DNA of 5,246 bases from Methanosarcinaceae archaeon (GCA_030609665.1 JAUWBW010000143.1:1-5246); one strand, 5' to 3'; shown: positions 1 to 5,095, counted from the stretch's first letter. A program made the numbers and translations. The notes: generated from the letters alone by a model not told the origin.

Positions 1-14
1 AAACAAATATAAGG

Positions 15-37
15 CATATATTCGTGCCTGTACGAAT
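15..37 (+). promoter_or_regulatory. Candidate promoter with a dyad for the membrane-protein gene
   Basis: A TATA-like CATATATT (15-22) lies about 65-70 bp before the start codon. It overlaps a perfect inverted repeat, ATTCGT (20-25) and ACGAAT (32-37), separated by 6 bp. A dyad just downstream of an archaeal TATA box is a classic position for a repressor site. The functional reading is inferred. Confidence 0.4.
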
Positions 38-74
38 CCATTAAATACCATGTCACCAATGATTTACTAATAGT

Positions 75-80
75 GGAGGT
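75..80 (+). promoter_or_regulatory. Shine-Dalgarno that selects the GTG start
   Basis: GGAGGT is a near-complete match to the archaeal anti-Shine-Dalgarno. It lies 2 nt before a TTG (83), 5 nt before a GTG (86) and 14 nt before an ATG (95). The spacing favours GTG at 86. Confidence 0.65.
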
Positions 81-85
81 TATTG

Positions 86-544
86 GTGATTATCATGAGT
101 ATTTGGTTCTTTTTACTCATGCTGGCAATAGGCATATTTGGCGTTCTTGCAGTAATGACGCACAAAAACCTGTTCGAAGCATTAAAACTCGGGCTGTTCC
201 TTGCTATCTTCGATTTTTTCTTCGAGAATCTGGGTGGGTACTTTGATTTGTGGGTCACTAAAAACAGTGCTCTTTTTTTGGGCTTTGTTCCGATCGAGGT
301 CTTTTTCATAGCAACCCTTGCAGGAGCGACATATTACTTGCTATTCCCCAGAACATGGAATACAGCCATAGCCATCTCATCCAGTTTTCTTATTGCCGTT
401 GTCGCTGCAATGATTGAGGCTGCCCTCGTTGCTGTCGATTATCTGGAGTATATGACCTGGTGGAACTCATATATGGCAGTTATTGCATATTTCCTGGCAT
501 TCTTGATGATGTACAAAGTGAATCTGATGATAACGAAAGATTGA
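86..544 (+). CDS. Small multi-pass membrane protein, family uncertain
   Basis: A protein of about 152 residues, almost entirely hydrophobic, with four or five predicted membrane helices: residues ~4-25, ~33-50, ~65-85, ~95-118 and ~130-148. Visible landmarks are FENLGGYFDLW after the second hydrophobic stretch, then VPIEVFFIATLAGATYYL followed by LFPRTW, an acidic residue inside a helix (AMIEAAL), and a late YMTWWNSYM segment. The PIE-in-membrane motif recalls lycopene-cyclase/CarF-like membrane domains, and the E...WW...Y ending recalls the bacterial CBO0543 family. Neither match is strong enough to assign. GTG (86) is chosen because the GGAGGT at 75-80 is well spaced for it; TTG 83 and ATG 95 are alternatives. 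The gene stands alone, and the next reading frame starts about 190 bp later. No enzymatic function can be given. Confidence 0.8.
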   Translation: MIIMSIWFFLLMLAIGIFGVLAVMTHKNLFEALKLGLFLAIFDFFFENLGGYFDLWVTKNSALFLGFVPIEVFFIATLAGATYYLLFPRTWNTAIAISSSFLIAVVAAMIEAALVAVDYLEYMTWWNSYMAVIAYFLAFLMMYKVNLMITKD

Positions 545-737
545 GAATACAAGTTCTTCGATCACACATGAAACTTGACTGATGCCCCAGTCTACATTAA
601 AACGTTATACTAAACCGAGTCAGCTTTTTGTAACTCTTAGTTATCAGTTTACTTTGCTGCATCTGTTATATTACAAAATGGCTATAAATTATACTTGCGG
701 AGTAGTATAATTTACAGTGATACTATTGTAACCATCA
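545..737. other. Intergenic spacer with no gene seen
   Basis: AT-rich DNA without a credible ORF. It contains a short T run (AGCTTTTTG, about 623-631) that could help terminate the upstream gene. Near its right end it has the strong inverted repeat and TATA-like sequence listed separately. Confidence 0.6.
683..714 (+). promoter_or_regulatory. 11-bp perfect inverted repeat over a TATA-like element
   Basis: TAAATTATACT (685-695) and AGTATAATTTA (704-714) are exact reverse complements separated by 8 bp (TGCGGAGT). The left arm overlaps a TATA-like CTATAAATTA. With archaeal spacing of about 26 bp the transcript would start near 712, about 25 nt before the ATG at 738. The layout fits an operator occluding the TATA box, or a hairpin at the transcript's 5' end. 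The bound factor is unknown. Confidence 0.5.
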
Positions 738-977
738 ATGGAAAATATAATATCGATCAAAGGTCTCTCAAAAGCCTTTGGAAGTCATCGTGTTTTGAAA
801 AACATAGATATCGATGTCAACATCAAAAAGCTGAATGTTAAAGAAGGGGACACAGTTATTGTCAAGAACGATGACAATAGCGGAAAAGTGGTTATCAGGG
901 TCGAGAGTTCCGGCTACGACACCCCACATCAGGGAATTGCATACATGCCCAACAGTCCGTGGTCTACGGGACAATAA
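738..977 (+). pseudogene. In-frame chimera of ABC ATPase N-terminus and FwdD-like domain
   Basis: The 79-residue frame joins two unrelated families. Residues 1-27 (MENIISIKGLSKAFGSHRVL, then KNIDIDV) are the canonical first beta strands of an ABC transporter ATPase, ending before the Walker A loop. Residues ~28-79 (KKLNVKEGDTVIV, GKVVIRVESS, DTPHQGIAYMPNSPW) match the molybdopterin-dinucleotide-binding domain of formylmethanofuran dehydrogenase subunit D (FwdD/FmdD), which normally has ~40 more residues before this point and more after it. Neither half can do its native job: there is no Walker A, Walker B or signature motif, and the molybdopterin domain is cut at both ends. The join is near 815-822, where GATGTCAA could belong to either parent. 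No Shine-Dalgarno is seen before the ATG. It is most simply a deletion fusion. A short translated protein is possible but unproven. Confidence 0.6.
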
Positions 978-978
978 A

Positions 979-1000
979 CCTCTCCCGCACGAATGAGAGG
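979..1000. repeat. Short hairpin after the chimeric frame
   Basis: CCTCTC (979-984) and GAGAGG (995-1000) can pair as a 6-bp stem with a 10-nt loop just after the TAA of the chimeric frame. No T tract follows it, so a terminator role is doubtful. Confidence 0.25.
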
Positions 1001-1055
1001 ATCATGACTCAGGATGCATGACCATGTAATATGAGGGGTGCGGTTCGTCTGATGA

Positions 1056-1202
1056 GGAACACCGGGAGACAGCCCTGCATTATTTCAGGGACTTGAATGC
1101 ATGGTTGCATGGTACGGCCCCATCGTCATGAACACTCAGGATGAGTTGAAGATAGCCTTCGATGAGCACAGGAACGGGACATTCATCAAGCATCCAAAGT
1201 GA
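1056..1202 (+). pseudogene. Remnant of a pirin-like protein (C-terminal end)
   Basis: From 1110 to the TGA at 1200-1202 the frame reads WYGPIVMNTQDELKIAF, then DEHRNGTFIKHPK. This is the typical end of the pirin C-terminal cupin domain (family pattern: GPFVMNT, an amphipathic helix, then a ...G.F tail). The same frame stays open back to 1056 (GDSPALFQG..., resembling the pirin stretch DSP.RFLL.SG.PL) but looks shortened, with a GCATGG duplication at 1099-1112, and it closes at a TGA at 1053. The iron-binding N-terminal cupin (~200 residues) is absent. Pirins are Fe-binding cupins, some with quercetinase activity; this fragment could not be active. It lies directly after the ABC/FwdD fusion, consistent with one decaying region. 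Confidence 0.65.
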
Positions 1203-1205
1203 TGA

Positions 1206-1250
1206 ACTCTCCTTTCTTGCCCTTCCTTTCTTTTTTTGTTTCTCTCCTTT
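1206..1250 (+). terminator. Polypyrimidine/T-rich tract, candidate archaeal terminator
   Basis: Nearly uninterrupted pyrimidines with a run of seven T (1231-1237) follow the pirin-remnant stop codon and reach the THEP1 stop. Archaeal RNA polymerase terminates on U-rich tracts without needing a hairpin, so this could end + strand transcription between convergent units. On the - strand it is purine-rich and would not terminate the THEP1 transcript. Confidence 0.4.
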
Positions 1251-1752
1251 ACCGAAATCTCCCAGCTATTCTCTCCGGCAGATCGTCCCGATTAGCCTCA
1301 TCAACCGTCAGAACCTCGAACTCCTCCCTTATCCTCTGCGCCAGTGGATGCTTGCTCGATCTATGCAGCACAGCAAGTATCGGCCTGTCCGAATCAAGCA
1401 CCTCCTCCACGGCCCGGACGAAGTTCTCCGACTTGAGCTCCATGGGCCCTACCTCATCTATAACCACAAGATCACAACTAAGGGCATCCCTGATTGCCTC
1501 TGCACCTATACCGTCAAGGTCCTCAAGGTTCACATGATATTTCCCCAGCTTCGGGCCGGTGCATTTGACATGGCTTAGGATACCTTTCCTGCCTGTATCT
1601 ATATCCTCTATCGAAAACCCCTGGCGCTTGCCGTCCACACGCATCTCTGCGGCCCGGATGCCACAGGCTTTTAGATCAAGTTTCTCCACAACCCTTGCCA
1701 CTATCGTTGATTTCCCCACACCGGGCTTTCCTGTTACCGCTATTCGAAGCAT
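1249..1752 (-). CDS. THEP1-type nucleoside triphosphatase
   Basis: A 167-residue P-loop protein of the NTPase_1/THEP1 family: small cytoplasmic enzymes that hydrolyse ATP, GTP and other NTPs in vitro and whose cellular role is unsettled. Walker A is GKPGVGKST (residues 8-16). The family's G.GF.I.D...G..G.L stretch is at 45-59, the GPKLGKYHV segment at 66-74, and Walker B LVVIDEVGPMEL at 95-106. The length is close to the usual ~170-180, so it appears complete. The ATG is supported by GGAGAG seven nucleotides upstream and a TATA-like element beyond it. The 3' end converges on the + strand remnants. It is separated from the upstream methyltransferase by 115 bp and probably transcribed alone. 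Confidence 0.93.
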   Translation of the reverse strand: MLRIAVTGKPGVGKSTIVARVVEKLDLKACGIRAAEMRVDGKRQGFSIEDIDTGRKGILSHVKCTGPKLGKYHVNLEDLDGIGAEAIRDALSCDLVVIDEVGPMELKSENFVRAVEEVLDSDRPILAVLHRSSKHPLAQRIREEFEVLTVDEANRDDLPERIAGRFR

Positions 1753-1759
1753 CTGGAAT

Positions 1760-1799
1760 CTCTCCTATATGGAAAAGATGGGGCGGGTGATATTTAAGT
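1760..1799 (-). promoter_or_regulatory. Promoter and Shine-Dalgarno of the THEP1 gene
   Basis: On the - strand, a TATA-like ACTTAAATATC lies at about 1789-1799, and GGAGAG (1760-1765) is 7 nt before the ATG. Spacing predicts a transcript start near 1768 and a 5' leader of about 15 nt, so the gene need not depend on the methyltransferase transcript. Confidence 0.5.
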
Positions 1800-1867
1800 T
1801 GAATTGGTTTCGGTCTTTCCCTTTACCTGATTCCTGTACACTCTGATGTTTAGATTTGATTCAGGAT

Positions 1868-2509
1868 TTATCGCTTTACAGCCCTGACAACCACAAAAGA
1901 GCCCATTCCATGACCTGGGAGCACAGGCTCGATATTCTTTATGTCCTTCAGATCCCTGAAGATGGTCTGGGTGAAAAAAAAATCATCAAAACCTGAAATT
2001 TTGAGCAGGGACACGACCTCATCCATAGAATAGAAATTGGCAAGGCTATAGAACACATTTTTCTTTCTTTTTTCCGTATATGACCTCCCCACAGGGCTGT
2101 TCTTATCTATAAACCCTATGATAAAGGAACCACTCGGCATCAGGATCCTGTTCACCTCCCTGAATGCAGATTCAATGTCATCAAGGAAACAGATGGTTGT
2201 GACCATCAGTGCAAGGTCGAAACTGGAATCTGCAAAAGGGAGTTTTTCAGCCACACCATAGACCACTTCAATACCCCTTTTGTGGGCGATATCCAACATC
2301 CTGGGCGAGGGGTCAACACCTAAAAGAATACCCAATGGAGCTGCAAACCTGCCGCTTCCAACACCGATCTCGAGTCCTCTTGCATGTGATGGTATATTGG
2401 CATTCAGTGCCTTAAGCTCTGATTCATAGACCGGCCTGTTCTCCTCGAACCAGTTTTCGTATCTTGATGTGTACCTTTCAAAGATTTCAATCCTTGGCAT
2501 GGGAGGCAT
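1868..2509 (-). CDS. Class I SAM-dependent methyltransferase (UbiE/Methyltransf_11-like)
   Basis: A 213-residue Rossmann-fold methyltransferase, probably cytoplasmic. Motif I is LEIGVGSGR (46-54). The acidic residue binding the SAM ribose is D66 in GVDPSPRML. The AEKLPF segment (87-92) precedes SSFDLALMVTTICFLDD (95-111), and REVNRILMPSGSFIIGF (117-133) is the usual strand-5 region. The family includes quinone, arsenic and small-molecule methyltransferases; nothing visible sets the substrate. The three- and four-cysteine arrangement of ArsM is not seen. Start choice: ATG 2509 has AAGGT 3-5 nt upstream, but homologous proteins often begin MPRIE, so ATG 2500 (M4) is a real alternative. No partner gene is adjacent. 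An 11-bp repeat array lies about 110 bp upstream and may act on its promoter. Confidence 0.9.
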   Translation of the reverse strand: MPPMPRIEIFERYTSRYENWFEENRPVYESELKALNANIPSHARGLEIGVGSGRFAAPLGILLGVDPSPRMLDIAHKRGIEVVYGVAEKLPFADSSFDLALMVTTICFLDDIESAFREVNRILMPSGSFIIGFIDKNSPVGRSYTEKRKKNVFYSLANFYSMDEVVSLLKISGFDDFFFTQTIFRDLKDIKNIEPVLPGHGMGSFVVVRAVKR

Positions 2510-2560
2510 CCAACCTTGTAATTAAGTAAGAAATCAGCTGGGCAAACTTTTTAGCTGAAT

Positions 2561-2570
2561 TTTTAATAAA
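2561..2570 (-). promoter_or_regulatory. Weak TATA-like element upstream of the methyltransferase
   Basis: The - strand reads TTTATTAAAA 52-61 bp before the ATG, within an AT-rich stretch and between the repeat array and the gene. It predicts a start near 2537. The match is weak because the surrounding DNA is generally AT-rich. Confidence 0.3.
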
Positions 2571-2616
2571 ATAATAATTGAAAGCCCAATTCATCAAGCT
2601 TTCCCTCCGTCTTGTT

Positions 2617-2782
2617 TATGTCGCAATCTGTGTCACAAGTTTGTCACAAGTTTGTCACAAGTTTGTCGCAAGTTTGTCGCAAGTTTGTCGCAATCTATAT
2701 CGCGATACTGTGTCGTATTTTATTGTAAATTGTCGCAATCTATGTCGCGATACTATGTCGCAATTTATCGCGATACTGTGCC
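2617..2782. repeat. Iteron-like array of 11-13 bp direct repeats
   Basis: Six units in strict 11-bp register fill 2629-2694: TGTGTCACAAG, TTTGTCACAAG (2640, 2651), TTTGTCGCAAG (2662, 2673) and TTTGTCGCAAT (2684). Related units continue on both sides: TATGTCGCAAT (2617), TATATCGCGATAC (2696), TTGTCGCAATC (2730), TATGTCGCGATAC (2742), TATGTCGCAAT (2755) and TTATCGCGATAC (2765). The core is TGTCRCAA or TCGCGA, and TTGTCACAA is a dyad around one base. An 11-bp period places each site on the same face of the helix, as in operators or replication iterons. No intact replication-initiator gene is nearby. On the - strand one frame reads RLRQTCDKLATNL, so descent from a repetitive coding tail cannot be excluded. 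Confidence 0.8.
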
Positions 2783-2799
2783 ATCCTCTGTCTTAGACC

Positions 2800-3003
2800 T
2801 CATTGTACTTTGTTTCCCAGTACATAATAGGATTTTCTTGCCACTCCTTTTCGTCTGATAATACCAAGCGCTTCCATTTGCCGTAAATCCCGTTGCAATG
2901 TCCGCCTGTTAACTTCAGGGCATAATGCCTCCATATCTCGCATGTGCATTACGTCATTTTCGAGGACGAACTTTAATGCCTTCGCCTGCCACCCCCAAAC
3001 CAC
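2800..3003 (-). pseudogene. Winged-helix DNA-binding domain, 5'-truncated fragment
   Basis: The frame encodes about 60 residues of a winged helix-turn-helix. KALKFVLENDVMHMRDMEAL forms the first helices, NRRTLQRDLRQMEALGIIRR (about 32-51) is the recognition helix and following helix, and KGVARKSYYVL (about 52-62) is the wing. Such domains occur at the C-terminus of Fic-family and other archaeal regulators, so this is probably a surviving C-terminal module. The start is not convincing: the only in-frame candidate is a GTG at 3003 with no Shine-Dalgarno, and the first ~7 residues (MVWGWQA) are encoded by repeat copy A. The open frame runs on upstream to a stop near 3070 without recognisable homology. 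It is read as a gene that lost its 5' part at the repeat. A small standalone DNA-binding protein acting on the neighbouring 11-bp array remains possible. Confidence 0.6.
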
Positions 3004-3047
3004 AAGGCTGGGCGGAGCAGATCGGGACGAGGCACTCGGGCAAAGTG
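2983..3047 (+). repeat. Dispersed structured repeat, copy A (centre and right part)
   Basis: CCACAAGGCTGGGCGGAG (3000-3017) is identical to 3178-3195 in copy B. The similarity continues to the right (GGGACGAGGCACTCGGGCAAAGTG against GGGACGGGCACCCAGGCAGAGTG) and to the left from CGCCTGCCACC (2983). The left arm and the far right arm of the full element are missing. It overlaps the 5' end of the winged-helix frame. Confidence 0.8.
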
Positions 3048-3085
3048 CATCAATTAAATAACTCCTAAATTATATTGCAGCCGGA

Positions 3086-3239
3086 GCCCCCTACCTGCAA
3101 ACACCCACCCAAGCATCCTTCTCACTTCACTCCCAAAAACCGCAGGAATAATCGAAAAGCGCCCGCCAGCTCCCACACCACAAGGCTGGGCGGAGTTGAT
3201 TGGGACGGGCACCCAGGCAGAGTGAAGGTGAGAGGGGGC
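3086..3239 (+). repeat. Dispersed structured repeat, copy B (complete, foldable)
   Basis: This is the most complete copy. Three nested inverted repeats give a long imperfect hairpin: GCCCCCT (3086-3092) with AGGGGGC (3233-3239); TCTCACTTCACTC (3120-3132) with GAGTGAAGGTGAGA (3220-3233, one bulge); and CCGCCAGC (3153-3160) with GCTGGGCGG (3185-3193, one bulge). The outer and middle right arms share one base. An 11-bp direct repeat, AATTATATTGC, lies outside it at 3068-3078 and 3285-3295. There is no coding signal in any frame. It could be a miniature mobile element or a structured RNA. Confidence 0.8.
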
Positions 3240-3301
3240 AGCTCAAACAATGGGGAAAGAACGGATCTTTGACTCATCGGCAACAATTATATTGCTGCAA
3301 T

Positions 3302-3544
3302 TCATGCAGTTGCCTTCTGTGGTACAGGATAGATGTGCTCCGTCTTTAGCAGGTGCGAAGCATAATTGAGCGCAGCTAAAACATCTTCATTCTCAAGCTG
3401 AGGATAGTTCTCTATGATCGTTTCATGTGACCAGTCGTTTCCCAGCAATTCAAGGATAAATTCCACTGAGAGACGTGTTCCCTTAATGATGGGTTTCCCA
3501 CCTAAAATAGTGTGGTCAATAACGATCCTGTCATTATATTTCAT
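3302..3544 (-). CDS. DUF433 (VapB45-like) antitoxin, orphan
   Basis: An 80-residue DUF433 protein. The family hallmark GGKPIIKGTRLSVEFILELL (residues 15-34) is followed by IIENYPQLENEDVLAALNYA (43-62). DUF433 is a small helix-turn-helix-like domain that usually acts as the antitoxin of a DUF5615 PIN-like (VapC45) toxin encoded immediately downstream, and it probably represses its own operon. Here the downstream side on the - strand holds copy B and no DUF5615 frame, so the toxin is missing. The length is normal for the family. ATG 3544 has no clear Shine-Dalgarno, but a TATA-like element lies about 33 bp upstream, consistent with a very short leader. A small CTGCA/TGCAG inverted repeat (3295-3309) spans the stop codon. 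Confidence 0.9.
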   Translation of the reverse strand: MKYNDRIVIDHTILGGKPIIKGTRLSVEFILELLGNDWSHETIIENYPQLENEDVLAALNYASHLLKTEHIYPVPQKATA

Positions 3545-3570
3545 TATGATCTACTTAATATTAAAAGTCA

Positions 3571-3583
3571 TATTTTATTTAAA
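3571..3583 (-). promoter_or_regulatory. TATA-like promoter of the DUF433 gene
   Basis: The - strand reads TTTAAATAAAATA, centred about 33 bp before the ATG, so transcription would begin about 7 nt before the start codon. It sits directly beside repeat copy E (3589), so any regulation must fit in a very small region. Confidence 0.5.
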
Positions 3584-3588
3584 CATAG

Positions 3589-3633
3589 CCCAAAAAGCGC
3601 CGAAAGAATAGAAAAGCGCCTGCCACCTTCCCA
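3589..3633 (+). repeat. Dispersed structured repeat, copy E (central-left part)
   Basis: CCCAAAAAGCGC, followed by AAT.GAAAAGCGCC.GCCA.C, aligns with 3132-3174 of copy B with few substitutions. CGCCTGCCACC also matches copy A exactly. The flanking arms needed for the outer stems are absent. It lies between the DUF433 gene and the ATPase gene. Confidence 0.7.
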
Positions 3634-3664
3634 TCTGCACACCTTCATATGCGTGCACAGATGG
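3631..3664. repeat. Imperfect hairpin beside copy E
   Basis: CCATCTG (3631-3637) pairs with CAGATGG (3658-3664), and the inner CAC (3638-3640) pairs with GTG (3653-3655) across a 2-nt bulge, leaving a 12-nt loop. A tRNA-T-arm-like GGTTCGAATCC follows at 3663-3673. It lies downstream of the ATPase gene and could be a 3' structure; no T tract is present. Confidence 0.4.
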
Positions 3665-3701
3665 TTCGAATCCGGCCACTCTTCGCCCCTGTGACATCAA
3701 C

Positions 3702-5078
3702 TCATGAAACATCCGGTTTTTTTGAAACTGCCTGTGTCATTAGCAAGAAAAGCCATACTGGAATATAGGTAATATTATCATCCTTTTTCAGCAAGTCTTT
3801 TGTCACAACTATGCCTTGCGTCTTGAATGTTTCACAAAAATTTACCAGACCTTTGAGATCATTTTTCTCAATATTATTTGTGTACTTTACTTCTATGGGA
3901 ATTGTTCTGTTATTTGAAGTAAATACTATATCCACTTCATTTTTGGCTTTATCCTGCCAGTAGAATATTTTAGGGAACAACTCTTTCTTTTTTAGGGAAA
4001 GCACATGAGAAAAAACAAGGTTTTCCACGATCTTTGATTTTTCGAGTTCATTTATCTCTTTTAAAAGCAGAGAATTACGTAGACCGCAATCAATGAAGAA
4101 GAGTTTCTTTTCCTTTCGTGTTGATATAACCTGTTTTTTTGAATATATGTAAGCAGTATAAACAAGGAAGCATTCTTCAAGATATGAAATATAATTTTTA
4201 ACAGTATCCACTTTTATGCTGAGATTTTCTGCAAATCCTGAATAATTCATCCTCTGGGACATGAAATCCGAAAGCAGATCTGTCAAGTCACTTAAGATCC
4301 TTGGCTCTTTAATATCCTTTAGATCCAGAATATCCCTGTTTATTGTCAGCGTTTTATAAAGCTTCAAAACGTCATACACACTCTCCGTATCATCCATGTC
4401 AAAAACTTCAGGGAAACCGCCTTTGAGGATATAATCATCCAATTTTATGAGCAAATCCTGCTTTTCCAAAATCAGGTCGTCATATGCTTTTTTGATGTCA
4501 TCGAAATTATGGATGTCTGCATCTACCTGCCTGCCGGTTATTTCCGAAAATGTTAATGGTAAGATCAAGTGAAAATTAATTCGCCCAAGTAAACTTTCCC
4601 CACTGCCTTTTAAGATTCGAAGCGATGAAGAACCTGAGACTATGAACTTGATCTTAAGCCCCATATCCTGCCAGTATTTGATGATATTTCCCCAATCATC
4701 AAGCTTATGTATCTCATCCAGAAAGATATACACAGTGTCCGTTAAACTATCTACAGGTTCCCTGACCATCATGCTGGAATACTCCATCAGCATTTCATCA
4801 AATCCATTTTGCAATGCCAGCCTGATCTTTGGATTGTCAAAAGATATGAACAATATGTTTCGTTCATCTACGCCACTATTGAGCAAATGATCGATCATCC
4901 CGTACATAAGGGTTGTTTTTCCAGCGCGTCTTGGTCCTAACAGACATGTTATTTTATTGCTTGCAAGTTCCTGCGTCAGATATTCGAAATCCTGCCTACC
5001 AATTGCACCCAGTCTGGATTCACTGATACGTTTGGTTTTCCACCAGGCGTTCTGTATTATTATCTCTTCCAACATCAT
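3702..5078 (-). CDS. AAA_14 / DUF4143 ATPase
   Basis: A cytoplasmic P-loop ATPase with a C-terminal nuclease-like domain. Numbering from the longest frame (ATG 5141, 479 residues): Walker A GPRRAGKTT (69-77), Walker B YIFLDEIHKL (138-147), sensor-1-like FIVSGSSS (166-173), the LLGR arginine (187), then DUF4143 with FFIDCGLRNSLL and a PD-(D/E)XK-like set (VEN E373, EVD D404, IEVKY E417/K419). The family is common and often multicopy in methanogens; its function is unresolved, with suggested links to DNA-associated or mobile functions. ATG 5078 is chosen because homologous proteins typically begin MLEEIIIQN; the extra 21 residues from 5141 look unlike the family, although GGAG stands 2 nt before that ATG. 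The gene appears intact and lies between repeat copies E and D, with no partner gene. Confidence 0.92.
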   Translation of the reverse strand: MMLEEIIIQNAWWKTKRISESRLGAIGRQDFEYLTQELASNKITCLLGPRRAGKTTLMYGMIDHLLNSGVDERNILFISFDNPKIRLALQNGFDEMLMEYSSMMVREPVDSLTDTVYIFLDEIHKLDDWGNIIKYWQDMGLKIKFIVSGSSSLRILKGSGESLLGRINFHLILPLTFSEITGRQVDADIHNFDDIKKAYDDLILEKQDLLIKLDDYILKGGFPEVFDMDDTESVYDVLKLYKTLTINRDILDLKDIKEPRILSDLTDLLSDFMSQRMNYSGFAENLSIKVDTVKNYISYLEECFLVYTAYIYSKKQVISTRKEKKLFFIDCGLRNSLLLKEINELEKSKIVENLVFSHVLSLKKKELFPKIFYWQDKAKNEVDIVFTSNNRTIPIEVKYTNNIEKNDLKGLVNFCETFKTQGIVVTKDLLKKDDNITYIPVWLFLLMTQAVSKKPDVS

Positions 5079-5095
5079 TCCATTAGATGGTGTGT

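Noticed and set aside
768..974. - strand frame opposite the ABC/FwdD chimera
   Set aside because: No recognisable motif, and the + strand frame has strong family signatures over its whole length.
1036..1130. Alternative + strand frame reading EEHRETALHYFRDLNAWLHGT
   Set aside because: Looks protein-like but is short, starts after a stop without an initiation codon, and competes with the better-supported pirin frame.
1162..1846. Several + strand frames opposite THEP1
   Set aside because: They are antisense shadows of a gene with clear Walker motifs and show no family signature.
2617..2782. CRISPR array
   Set aside because: Units are 11-13 bp and directly tandem with no unique spacers; CRISPR repeats are about 24-37 bp with spacers of similar length.
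2578..2858. Small + strand proteins reading through the repeat array
   Set aside because: They are periodic by-products of the 11-bp repeat in overlapping frames, with no ribosome binding site and low-complexity composition.
3638..3690. Possible tRNA gene or 3' half-tRNA
   Set aside because: Placing the T loop at TTCGAAT gives a T stem with a mismatch, no matching 5' acceptor strand, and no stable anticodon stem at the expected distance.
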